Shown here one piece after another: positions 7,892 to 15,784 of a stretch of DNA of 28,004 nucleotides; the first letter of the stretch is position 1, and every line of letters begins with the position of its first letter. This stretch comes from Bacillota bacterium. GTDB lineage: Bacteria > Bacillota > Clostridia > Christensenellales > Aristaeellaceae. The translations under genes and the position numbers were made by a program. The stretch spans positions 1 through 28,004 of the forward strand of contig JAEYCB010000017.1 in assembly GCA_023404345.1 (NCBI GenBank). The letters are read 5' to 3'. A model generated the notes under the pieces. The model made no database searches and had not been told where the DNA came from. It saw only the letters and a list, made by a program, of their open reading frames with translations.

Positions 7892-8874
7892 ACGAAGAAG
7901 CGATTCGCAACGACGTTTATCCGGGAGCCCGCATTGGGCGCTGGACGGTATTGGCGGATCAGAAAACCGACCGGCGCGGAGAGGCGTTTCGGCTCTGTAA
8001 ATGCGACTGCGGCACCTATCGTTTCGTGCGGGAAAGGGCCTTGCGCTACGGGGAGAGCGGCAGCTGCGGTTGCGCTCAGCAGGAGGCCTCGCGCGGGCAG
8101 GCCTACGATCTGAGCGGGAGGACGTTCGGCGACCTGAAGGTTCTCGGGCGTTCGAATAAAAGGCAGTCGGGCCGCGGCGTCTGGTGGTGGTGTAAATGCA
8201 AATGCGGAAACATTTGCGAGGTAACGGCCACTGCGCTGGTTACGGGAAAACGAACCCATTGCGGCTGCCGGAAGGATTTGAAGCGTTACGCCTACGCCGA
8301 CATTACCAACCGGACATTTGGCAGACTCACGGCCCTGTATCCCACGGAACAGCGCGATTCGCGCGGAAGCGTCATCTGGCATTGCCGCTGCGCCTGCGGA
8401 CAGGAGCTGGACATCCCGTATAACTGGCTCATGTACGACAACATCGTCAGCTGCGGCTGCCAGAAGCGCGAACATGACCAGAAGCCGAATCAGCTGATTA
8501 CGCGCGTGGACGGAACATCCATCGACCATCTGCGAAGTCAGAATATTCCTTCCAGCAATACCACCGGCGTTAAGGGCGTTTACCGAGTGAAGGGGAAATA
8601 CATGGCAAAGATCGTTTTCCAGAAAAAACAGTATTTCCTTGGAACCTACGAAACGCTTGAGGAAGCGGCGGAAGCACGGCGCGAGGCGGACGAATTGATT
8701 TCCGGTCAGGCCGTTCTGCTATATGAGAAATGGAAACGCCGGGCCGACGAAAGCTCCGCATGGGCGGAGACGCACCCGCTTCATTTTTCCGTCGTTCGCA
8801 GTGCGACCGGCCTGCGCCTGGAAACGACGCCGTCTCCGGAGGAAATCGAAGCTCCGGAAAATGGGTCGCACTGA
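7888..8874 (+). CDS. AP2-domain protein with three cysteine-cluster repeats
   Basis: This 328-aa paralogue of the preceding protein carries three copies of the same repeat: LCKCDCG...SGSCGC (Cys37-62), WCKCKCGN...THCGC (Cys102-127) and HCRCACGQ...VSCGC (Cys166-191). An AP2-like domain follows at about 222-270 (NTTGVKGVYRVKGKYMAKI...YFLGTYETLEEA). The C-terminal ~50 residues are unrelated and hydrophilic. The start at 7888 is chosen because GAGGTG precedes it and it overlaps the previous stop as ATGA, so the two proteins are probably made together. The different repeat numbers suggest they bind DNA targets of different length or act as a heteromeric pair (inference). The pilus operon begins 109 bases downstream. 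Confidence 0.75.
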   Translation: MNEEAIRNDVYPGARIGRWTVLADQKTDRRGEAFRLCKCDCGTYRFVRERALRYGESGSCGCAQQEASRGQAYDLSGRTFGDLKVLGRSNKRQSGRGVWWWCKCKCGNICEVTATALVTGKRTHCGCRKDLKRYAYADITNRTFGRLTALYPTEQRDSRGSVIWHCRCACGQELDIPYNWLMYDNIVSCGCQKREHDQKPNQLITRVDGTSIDHLRSQNIPSSNTTGVKGVYRVKGKYMAKIVFQKKQYFLGTYETLEEAAEARREADELISGQAVLLYEKWKRRADESSAWAETHPLHFSVVRSATGLRLETTPSPEEIEAPENGSH

Positions 8875-8886
8875 AATTGGAATCCG

Positions 8887-8950
8887 CGTGATGGGCTGCC
8901 TCCATCGCGAGGCGACACAACACGGATCAGATAGAGAATCGCCCATCACG
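8887..8950 (+). promoter_or_regulatory. Structured leader upstream of the pilus operon
   Basis: CGTGATGGGC (8887-8896) and GCCCATCACG (8941-8950) form a perfect 10-bp outer stem. Inside it, GCCTC (8898-8902) and GAGGC (8909-8913) form a second stem, giving a branched 64-base structure between the AP2 genes and the first pilus gene. No U tract follows, so it is not a plain terminator. It matches no riboswitch class I recognise. It could be an attenuator, a protein-binding leader or a processing site. Confidence 0.45.
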
Positions 8951-8983
8951 ACGATACATGGGTATCAAAGAGGAGGAAGAAGT

Positions 8984-10849
8984 ATGAATCCGAAAAAACT
9001 GCTTGCATTGGCCCTTGCTTTGGTACTGGCGCTGATCGGTACAGGCGTTATCGCCTATGCCCAGAGCGCTGCCGTTGAAGCGACGCCCGCCGAGATCACG
9101 GAAAGTAAGCCCGTGCCGGACGGCGGAAACGAAGCGCCTGCTTCCGAAAATGGAACCGGCGAAGATGGCACTGGCGAGACGGAAATCTCGAACGTCATCA
9201 TTCCCGGCGAAGGCGTAGAGCCTGCGAGCGAAGATAAAACGCCCGAGCAGCCGGTTGAGCCGGAGCAGGGCGTTGAAGAAAACGGCGCCTCCGACAATGA
9301 ACCGGAAGCTGAGCCGACGCAGGAACCTGCTGCGAAGCAGCCCACGTCGCCCCTTCCTCCGGAAGGAGAGCCTGAGACCGAGCCGACGGAGACTCCCACT
9401 GCAGAGCAGCCCACGTCGTCCCTTCCTCCGGAAGGAGAGCCAGAGATCGAACCGACGGAGACTCCCACTGCGGAGCAGCCCACGTCGCCCCTTCCTCCGG
9501 AAGGAGAGCCTGAGACCGAGCCGACGGAGACTCCCACTGCAGAGCAGCCCACGTCGTCCCTTCCTCCGGAAGGAGAGCCTGAGGCCGAGCCGACGGAGAC
9601 TCCCACTGCGGAGCCGACCGACGTGCCGGAAATCCCCGAAGTCTACGTTTCGCCCTACGCCAAGGTTTCCAGCGGAACCAGTCTCTATAAGGACATGGGC
9701 CGTAACGAAAAGCTCGGCGAGTTGATTGGCGACACGGTCATGCTCGTCCACGAGGTTTCCGCCTATGAGCAAGGCAGCCTCTACGAAGCCTATTTCGTCA
9801 CCGATGAATCCCTGCAGGCCGACGCCTGCGAACACGCTTACTTCTTCGCTTCCTCTCTGGAGCTCCTTGACAAGGAACAGACCGAGGTCTGTCTGAATTC
9901 GGTCGGCATTCGCAAGGTAGACGGCAAGCCGGTTTTCATGGCGGACATTCTCTATGAAGAACCCATCATTGAGGAAACCGAGGTACCGAAGCAGCCGGAG
10001 GGGGATCTGAGTCAGTCCCACGTCAACAAGTCCGACGTGAACATGCGCAGCGAACCGAGCCAGCATTCGGATCGCATTGCCAAGCTCCAGAACGGCGAGA
10101 ACGTTGAAGTGATTGCCAGGGTCATCAATGCCGAGGGCGAGGCATGGTATGCCGTCGTCTATCAGGGCTGCGAGGGCTTCATTCGCGCCGATCTCGTGAA
10201 CGCCATCGGCGACATTCCCGAAATGCGCTATGAGGGCGACGCGCTCATTCCCGACGCGGAGCCGACCGACGAACCGGAAGTCGTTCTTCCGGAAGAAACG
10301 GAACAGCCCATTGCAAAGGATATGCCCATTCTCTATACCGTGAAATATTTCGACGCGAACGGCAATCTGCTCACGGCCTATGAGGTTGAGGGTGGAAAGG
10401 CTTTCGAGGAAGAGGTTTTCCTCTTTGAAGAAGGCGCCTTCCTCGGCTGGTATCCCTGCGACGAAAACGGAACCTATACCGGCATCACGCCCTATGATTT
10501 TAGCCAGCCCGTCGAAAGCCCGGTCTACATCCGCGCCCGCGTAAGAGAGGACGCCGAGGTAGCTCCGGAAGCGACCGCTGAAAACACCACGCCGAAATCG
10601 GTAATCGTCACCACGTCCTATGACACCGAAACTCTGCAGCTCGGCAGTCAGATCACACTGACCGCGACGCTCACGGGCTATGAGGGCCTGAATTACACCT
10701 GCTATTGGCAGTATGCCGCTGCGAGCAGCGACGGCAGCATCATTGGGGAATGGCAGAACACACAGTCCGGCGACCTTTCCTTCACCTATGTCTTGACGGA
10801 AAAGAACCTGCTCACGGCATGGAGAATGTGCGTAAAGGTTGACGAGTGA
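8984..10849 (+). CDS. Secreted repeat/SH3-domain protein, first gene of the pilus operon
   Basis: The 621-aa protein starts with a Sec signal peptide (MNPKKLLALALALVLAL..., likely cut after AYA, residue 26). An acidic Pro/Glu/Thr-rich stalk follows with four 23-residue tandem repeats at 119-210. A region ending near 340 may be a divergent SH3-like module. A clear bacterial SH3 domain lies at about 345-410 (KSDVNMRSEPS...GEAWYAVVYQGCEGFIRADL), an InlB-like segment at 440-500 (YTVKYFDANGNLL...FLGWY), and an Ig-like end. No membrane segment or sorting signal is present at the C-terminus, so it is probably secreted and held by SH3 binding to peptidoglycan. ATG 8984 follows GAGGAGGAAG. It lies 40 bases upstream of the giant adhesin. 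Its role in the pilus is inferred from position. Confidence 0.75.
   Translation: MNPKKLLALALALVLALIGTGVIAYAQSAAVEATPAEITESKPVPDGGNEAPASENGTGEDGTGETEISNVIIPGEGVEPASEDKTPEQPVEPEQGVEENGASDNEPEAEPTQEPAAKQPTSPLPPEGEPETEPTETPTAEQPTSSLPPEGEPEIEPTETPTAEQPTSPLPPEGEPETEPTETPTAEQPTSSLPPEGEPEAEPTETPTAEPTDVPEIPEVYVSPYAKVSSGTSLYKDMGRNEKLGELIGDTVMLVHEVSAYEQGSLYEAYFVTDESLQADACEHAYFFASSLELLDKEQTEVCLNSVGIRKVDGKPVFMADILYEEPIIEETEVPKQPEGDLSQSHVNKSDVNMRSEPSQHSDRIAKLQNGENVEVIARVINAEGEAWYAVVYQGCEGFIRADLVNAIGDIPEMRYEGDALIPDAEPTDEPEVVLPEETEQPIAKDMPILYTVKYFDANGNLLTAYEVEGGKAFEEEVFLFEEGAFLGWYPCDENGTYTGITPYDFSQPVESPVYIRARVREDAEVAPEATAENTTPKSVIVTTSYDTETLQLGSQITLTATLTGYEGLNYTCYWQYAAASSDGSIIGEWQNTQSGDLSFTYVLTEKNLLTAWRMCVKVDE
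9338..9613 (+). repeat. Four 69-bp in-frame tandem repeats
   Basis: The units start at 9338, 9407, 9476 and 9545, each coding QPTS(P/S)LPPEGEPE(x)EPTETPTAE. Units 1 and 3 share TSP and ACTGAG-type variants, and units 2 and 4 share TSS, so the array looks like a duplicated 138-bp dimer. Such near-identical repeats can expand or contract by slippage or recombination and change stalk length. Confidence 0.9.
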
Positions 10850-10889
10850 GCAAAGCGTGATGATTAGAGCAGGAAGGAGAATATGAACC

Positions 10890-13781
10890 ATGAGAAACAG
10901 TCTCAAAAAAATCACTGCGCTGTTCATGGCTGCGCTCATGCTTCTTGTAGTCCTGGCTGTAGGAGCATTGGGGGACGAGCAATATTCAAACAGCGTTACT
11001 CCCGGCATTGGCCTATATAGCATTCTTGATCCTGAAACGCCTGTAGTCACCTATGTCTTCTACAATGGTGAAACCGAGTATGCGCGACAGGCAGTGAAAG
11101 ACGGAGAAACGCTCTATGAGCCGGAAGCCCCCGTTATGGAGCAGGACAGTACCGTTTTTACCGGCTGGTATAGAGAAAATGGCACGAAATTTGCAGAATT
11201 TGGTGTACAGACTGTAAATGAAAAAGCTACCATCAAGCTTTATGCGCATTTTGCACCTGCTTACTATGTTTATTTCTATACGCCGGACGGTTCAACGCTT
11301 AAGCATACGATGTCCGTATCCGACACCTCAAGCTCCATTGATGTCTCAGATGTGACCTATGACGCTGGCAGTACCAAAAAGGTCACGGGTTGGGCGCTTA
11401 CGCCTAATGGAACGGAAGATGTCAGCACGAACGTTACCTTTCCCACAGGAGCAAACAGCGTTTCTCTGTATGCCATTGAAACCGAAGGCTACTGGGTGAT
11501 CTTCCATACGGGAGAGGGTTCTGTTGTCGCGCCGGTGTTTAAGGCAGCTGGCGAAAATCTTCTTCTGTCTGACGTAGCCGAACCGTCTCGCACAGGATTC
11601 ACATTCAGCGGTTGGTACAACAATGAAGCTGGAACAGGAGATGTGATTCGTCAGGTCAACAGTGCGATGGAGCTATACGCCAAATGGGATCCTACGACCG
11701 TCAACTATACCGTCATTCACTGGTGGGAAAACGCCGACGACGACGGCTACTCCTTCCATGAGAGCGAGCAGAAATCCGGAGAGACCGGTGCACAAACTAA
11801 TGCCGCAGCAAAGAGCTATCCGGGCTTCACTGTGCAGGCGATTGAACAGACGACCATCAAGGGTGACGGTTCTACTATCGTTAACGTAAACTATAAGCGT
11901 AACACTTATACAGTTAAGTTCTATCAATGGCACTCTCAGGGGTGGGGTGGAAAGTGGCAGGAAATTACCAACAAACGCATTACGGCAAAATATGGTGCGT
12001 ACATTAAAGCGAGTTGGCCGGGCGGTGTATGGTATGTAAACCAAAACCATGGTCCTTGGGGAAATAGTACAGCTCAGGCAGGCCTTGAAATCATGCCCTT
12101 GGACGGAATGAAATTCTACGGCCAGGTTGAAGATGCTAATTCCCCTGCTTACTACTATGTCGAAGTGCTGCCTGGCGAAAGCGGAACAGTCAATTATGAG
12201 GGTAAAACCTATAAACTGGATCATACGGATTACTGGCCGGACGGTTCGAGTGTGACACAAGAAGACCGATATGAGATCAAAGGATTCACATTCCATAACG
12301 GAACTAGCATTGGGCAAGCACCGAAAAATGCCGAATTTTATTACACACGCAATAGCTATGACATTATTTTCATAAACAACGGTGCAACGGACAAAAAAGA
12401 TCAGAGATATTTCGAGCAGAGTATCGCGGATGCATATTACGAGCCGACTGAACCTGCCGACAAGCCGGGATTTATCTTCGAAGGCTGGTACGACAATGAA
12501 TTGGGAGAGGGTAATGCTTATACATTCGAAGGCAAGACCATGCCCGCAAACAACATTACCCTGTATGCTAAGTGGGTCGCGCCAGAGTATACGGTAAGCT
12601 TTAGCCTTGGTTACGACAACGCCCCCACACCTCCGGAAGATCAGACCGTTCCGTACAAAAAAACAGCCCAGCAGCCAGAAGAACCTATCCGTGAAGGGTT
12701 CACCTTCTCCGGTTGGTACGATCAAGACGGAAACCTGTTCAACTTCGCGACGCTAATCATCCGGAATACCAACCTTACTGCACGCTGGCTATCCAACAGC
12801 ACATTCACTGTAGTTTACGATGCGAACGGTGGCGGTGGAACGCCTCCATCGGATAGCACCAGCTATGCCGACGGCGCGGGCGCTACGCTGCAGGACAAGG
12901 GAGAATTGATAGCTCCCGAAGGGACGGACAAGGTATTCCTCGGCTGGGCGACCAACCCGCAGGCTACCACTGCGGACTATCAACCGGGCGACAATATGGT
13001 TATCGCGGCGTCTAATGCCATCGATGGCGTTATCACCCTTTATGCCGTTTGGGGAGACCAACCGACGAAAACAAAGCTGACCTACAATGCAAACTATATT
13101 GCAGAAGGGGCCAGCAGCGCAAAGACCGTCCAGCATACGGAGAACGACTCCTCTGAGTTGCTCAATAATGCAACAATAGCGCTTTATTCGGACAACACAT
13201 TCAAGCGTCAGGGCTACCAGCTGATCGGCTGGTCTAAAACGCCAGGCGAAAATGAAAAGGATTACGATTGCGGCGAGTCTGTTATCGTTGATAATCTCGG
13301 GGAAGACGAAAACATCCTTTATGCAGTCTGGAAGCGCACCGCGGTAGACGTAACCATTACCAAGCAGGTCACCGGTAACATGGGCGACCGTAGCAAGAGC
13401 TTTAACTTCAATGTGAAAAGCTCTGAGGCCATGGGTAGTGGCGAAGGATATACGCTTTCGGACGATGCAAAGACCGCGACCTTCACCCTGTCGCACGACC
13501 ATTCCATGACGCTCAAGAACGTGCCCATCGGCGCTACTCTGAACGTTACCGAAGAAGCAACGGGCTATTCGTTCTCCATGACCTTCAACGGCACGGCTGC
13601 CAGCAATCTTATCACCGTACAGGAAGGCAGCAATGCAATCGTTGTAACTAACAACCTCGACGCCACTCCCGACACGGGCGTTATGATGGACAGCCTGCCT
13701 TACATCCTCATTTTGGCCGTGGTCGTCGCCATCGGCGTGATCGTATTCATTCGCAAGCGTCGCAGCCGCGACGACGATTAA
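10890..13781 (+). CDS. Giant InlB-repeat surface adhesin (probable pilus tip/ancillary pilin)
   Basis: The 963-aa protein has a signal peptide (residues 1-28) and then about eight Listeria-Bacteroides/InlB-type repeats, recognisable by endings such as FTGWY...KLYAHF, FSGWYNNE...ELYAKW, FEGWYDNE...TLYAKW, FSGWYDQDG...LTARW and IGWSKT...LYAVW. A Trp/Tyr-rich insert at about 345-500 interrupts the series. A C-terminal pilin-type beta domain (about 810-915) shows a Lys (ITKQVTG), Glu (NVTEEA) and Asn (VVTNN) pattern suited to an internal isopeptide bond. The end is a sorting signal, TPDTGVMMDSLPY, with a hydrophobic helix and RKRRSRDDD. The motif departs from LPXTG but resembles FctA-type signals. 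AGGAAGGAGA precedes the ATG. Most of the repeat part is visibly richer in A/T than neighbouring genes. Confidence 0.85.
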   Translation: MRNSLKKITALFMAALMLLVVLAVGALGDEQYSNSVTPGIGLYSILDPETPVVTYVFYNGETEYARQAVKDGETLYEPEAPVMEQDSTVFTGWYRENGTKFAEFGVQTVNEKATIKLYAHFAPAYYVYFYTPDGSTLKHTMSVSDTSSSIDVSDVTYDAGSTKKVTGWALTPNGTEDVSTNVTFPTGANSVSLYAIETEGYWVIFHTGEGSVVAPVFKAAGENLLLSDVAEPSRTGFTFSGWYNNEAGTGDVIRQVNSAMELYAKWDPTTVNYTVIHWWENADDDGYSFHESEQKSGETGAQTNAAAKSYPGFTVQAIEQTTIKGDGSTIVNVNYKRNTYTVKFYQWHSQGWGGKWQEITNKRITAKYGAYIKASWPGGVWYVNQNHGPWGNSTAQAGLEIMPLDGMKFYGQVEDANSPAYYYVEVLPGESGTVNYEGKTYKLDHTDYWPDGSSVTQEDRYEIKGFTFHNGTSIGQAPKNAEFYYTRNSYDIIFINNGATDKKDQRYFEQSIADAYYEPTEPADKPGFIFEGWYDNELGEGNAYTFEGKTMPANNITLYAKWVAPEYTVSFSLGYDNAPTPPEDQTVPYKKTAQQPEEPIREGFTFSGWYDQDGNLFNFATLIIRNTNLTARWLSNSTFTVVYDANGGGGTPPSDSTSYADGAGATLQDKGELIAPEGTDKVFLGWATNPQATTADYQPGDNMVIAASNAIDGVITLYAVWGDQPTKTKLTYNANYIAEGASSAKTVQHTENDSSELLNNATIALYSDNTFKRQGYQLIGWSKTPGENEKDYDCGESVIVDNLGEDENILYAVWKRTAVDVTITKQVTGNMGDRSKSFNFNVKSSEAMGSGEGYTLSDDAKTATFTLSHDHSMTLKNVPIGATLNVTEEATGYSFSMTFNGTAASNLITVQEGSNAIVVTNNLDATPDTGVMMDSLPYILILAVVVAIGVIVFIRKRRSRDDD

Positions 13782-13790
13782 GGAGGGCCT

Positions 13791-14096
13791 ATGGCGAATC
13801 CGAATAGCCGAAAAGGGCGCGCCCCCGCAGAGCAGGAGGAAATCCAGCGGATCAACCGGGAGCAGAAGCGCATGATTAGCTGGCTTCGCAAGGTGCGCTT
13901 CAAAAAGAAGCTCTTCGGCGGCGTCAGTGAGCGCGACGTCTGGAAGAAGATCGAGGAGCTCAATTCTATGTACAATCTGGCGCTCATCGCTGAGCGCGCC
14001 CGCTACGACGCTTTATTGCAGGAGCAATGGGCCAGTATGGGCGACTATGCCAGTATTGATACAAATCTGGACGGGAAGGAGCGTGGTAGGCCGTAG
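13791..14096 (+). CDS. 101-aa charged cytoplasmic protein inside the pilus operon
   Basis: There is no signal peptide or membrane segment. Residues 15-45 are strongly basic and probably helical (EEIQRINREQKRMISWLRKVRFKKK), then FGGVSERDVWKKIEELNSMY and AERARYDALLQEQW form an amphipathic coiled-coil-like stretch. The sequence faintly recalls DivIVA-like N-terminal pieces, but I do not assign it to a family. AAGGAGG lies 6 bases ahead of the ATG and the gene starts 9 bases after the adhesin stop, so it belongs to the operon. Its place just before the signal-peptidase-like gene suggests a cytoplasmic role in pilus assembly or placement, which is speculation. It ends at TAG, a stop rarely used by other genes here. 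Confidence 0.75.
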   Translation: MANPNSRKGRAPAEQEEIQRINREQKRMISWLRKVRFKKKLFGGVSERDVWKKIEELNSMYNLALIAERARYDALLQEQWASMGDYASIDTNLDGKERGRP

Positions 14097-14122
14097 CAAA
14101 GAAAACGGAAAGCGCCGCCGAC

Positions 14123-14635
14123 GTGATCGCCGCACGCCGAGCGAGGTTATCTACCCACGCGGGCTATCGCAGCCTGCTTGCGCGAATTCTCATCATTGCG
14201 GCAGCCGGGTATGTGTTATTTACACAGCTTTTCCTCATTACTCAGGTAAGCGGCATGGACATGTTCCCGGCACTCAAGGACGGCGACCTGGCCATCGTGT
14301 TCCGTATGCAGCAGGAATACGCCAAGAACGATGTAATCGCCTATTCGACCACCGAGGGAGTCCGCTTCGGGCGCATTGCTGCCCGCGAGGGCGACGTAAT
14401 CAACATGGACGATAGCGGTACCTGGCAGGTCAACGGCACGACGCAGAGCGGAGAAATCCTCTATCCCACCTACGCATTGGAGGGCATCGAGTATCCCTTC
14501 CGCGTTCCTGAAAACTGCGTATTCGTACTGGGCGACTACCGAACGAAGGCGACGGATAGCCGCATCTACGGCCCCATTTCCCTGGACGACGTAGAGGGCA
14601 AGGTCATCACCATTTTGCGGCGGCGCGGGCTGTAA
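14123..14635 (+). CDS. SipA-like signal peptidase I homologue with replaced catalytic dyad
   Basis: The 170-aa protein has an N-terminal membrane helix (about 20-41) and the S26 signal peptidase layout: SGMDMFPALKDGD, then RFGRIAAREGD, and box E LGDYRTKATDSRIYG. In active enzymes the first motif is SGxSMxP and the second has Lys just before Arg-Ile/Val. Here those positions are Asp46 and Gly83. The same Asp/Gly change is known, from memory, in SipA of Streptococcus pyogenes FCT pilus loci, a factor needed for pilus polymerisation that lacks classical peptidase chemistry. A chaperone-like role in pilin polymerisation is therefore likely. The start is a GTG at 14123, forced by an in-frame TAG at 14087; its RBS is weak (GGAAAG). 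It lies between the adhesin block and the major pilin. Confidence 0.85.
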   Translation: MIAARRARLSTHAGYRSLLARILIIAAAGYVLFTQLFLITQVSGMDMFPALKDGDLAIVFRMQQEYAKNDVIAYSTTEGVRFGRIAAREGDVINMDDSGTWQVNGTTQSGEILYPTYALEGIEYPFRVPENCVFVLGDYRTKATDSRIYGPISLDDVEGKVITILRRRGL

Positions 14636-14719
14636 CGCGCGGCCAACATCGGGTATTTGCTTCCGCAATGCGGAGGAGGACAAAATACAGAACAACAAGG
14701 AGGAAAGGAAGAACCAACC

Positions 14720-15712
14720 ATGAAAAAGATCATTTCTCTGATTCTCGCGCTGATGCTCGTGCTCTGCATGGGCGTTGCGGCATTCGCGGAGGAGACGACT
14801 TGGGACGGCAGTTACGCCCCCACCGAGGCGAAAACTTTCAATTTCACCAAGACTTACAAGACAACCGCTGGCGATACCCCTGCAACCTACCCGGTTGAAA
14901 CGCTGCAGTTCACTGTGACTGCTGATGAGGGCAATCCGGACAACACCATGATTACTATCGCTGACCACAGCGTTGCTGGCAACCCGGATCAGATCATTGT
15001 GACCGTTCCTTCTTACACCACGGTTGGTAAGTGGAATTACACCGTATCTGAAGTTGCGGGCAATACCAAGGGCGTTACCTATGCCAATACCCAGTTTGGC
15101 GTTCAGGTTTTCGTTTCTTACAACGAAGCTGGCACCGCGCTGGTTGCTCAGACTTCCTTCACTACCTCTGACGGCAATGCAGGTAAGATTGATTCCATCG
15201 TCAATACCTATGACCTGGGCAATATGAGCGTAGAGAAGATCGTTTCTGGTAACCTGGCCAGCAAAACTCAGAAGTTCGACATCGATGTGACTTTTACTTC
15301 TGATAAGCCCGTTCTTAGCACCATCACCGGCGCTGCTATGATTAACAGCAGCAAATGGACTGCGTCGGAAAGCGGTTACACCTGCACCACCACCGTCTCT
15401 CTGGCTGGCGGAGAAAAAGCTACTTTCAACAACCTTCCCGCTGGTGTGACCTATACCGTAGTTGAGCAGACGAAGCACGCCGAAGCGGATGCCAATGGTA
15501 GCGATGGCTCCAAGGGCTACACTGTTTCTTACGAAAACGATAGTGCTTCCATTACCGCGGACGGCACTGCCGCAGCGAAAGTCACGAACACCAAGGGCAC
15601 TGAGATCGAAATGGGCATCAGCACCGATAGCCTGCCCTACATTATGCTGCTGGGCATCGTGACCATGATTGGCGCTGCCATGCTCATCAAGCGTCGCGCG
15701 ACCAACAACTAA
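14720..15712 (+). CDS. Major pilin (FctA/Spy0128-like plus C-terminal pilin domain)
   Basis: The 330-aa protein has a signal peptide cut after AFA (residue 23). It has two beta domains, each with a Lys-Glu-Asn set typical of intramolecular isopeptide bonds: Lys44 (FNFTKTYK), Glu in YTVSEVAG and Asn in IVNTYD for the first; Lys in SVEKIVSG, Glu in YTVVEQ and Asn in VTNTKG for the second. The tail is EIEMGISTDSLPY, a hydrophobic helix and KRR. This matches the adhesin's signal (TGVMMDSLPY) except that the Thr before Gly is Met. The RBS is AAGGAGGAAAGGAAG. The simple composition, position before the sortase and following hairpin suit the abundant shaft subunit. Cross-linking to the other pilins by the neighbouring class B sortases is inferred. 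Confidence 0.85.
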   Translation: MKKIISLILALMLVLCMGVAAFAEETTWDGSYAPTEAKTFNFTKTYKTTAGDTPATYPVETLQFTVTADEGNPDNTMITIADHSVAGNPDQIIVTVPSYTTVGKWNYTVSEVAGNTKGVTYANTQFGVQVFVSYNEAGTALVAQTSFTTSDGNAGKIDSIVNTYDLGNMSVEKIVSGNLASKTQKFDIDVTFTSDKPVLSTITGAAMINSSKWTASESGYTCTTTVSLAGGEKATFNNLPAGVTYTVVEQTKHAEADANGSDGSKGYTVSYENDSASITADGTAAAKVTNTKGTEIEMGISTDSLPYIMLLGIVTMIGAAMLIKRRATNN

Positions 15713-15727
15713 TTCAACTCGTTACCC

Positions 15728-15759
15728 TGCTTGCCGGTGAGAGTAATCACCGGCAAGCA
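15728..15759 (+). promoter_or_regulatory. Intercistronic hairpin after the major pilin
   Basis: TGCTTGCCGGTGA (15728-15740) and its exact complement (15747-15759) make a 13-bp perfect stem with a 6-base loop, 16 bases after the pilin stop. There is no U tract, and the sortase RBS follows at once. It probably protects the pilin mRNA end or partly terminates transcription so that pilin exceeds sortase. Confidence 0.6.
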
Positions 15760-15784
15760 TCCCGGCAGAAAGGAGCGGTAAGGT

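Noticed and set aside
8927..11050. 707-codon open frame on the minus strand opposite the first pilus gene
   Set aside because: It is an antisense shadow of the G+C-rich repeat gene; the translation is low-complexity Arg/Gly/Leu with repeated RRKGRRGLL, lacks an RBS and overlaps a clearly secreted protein.
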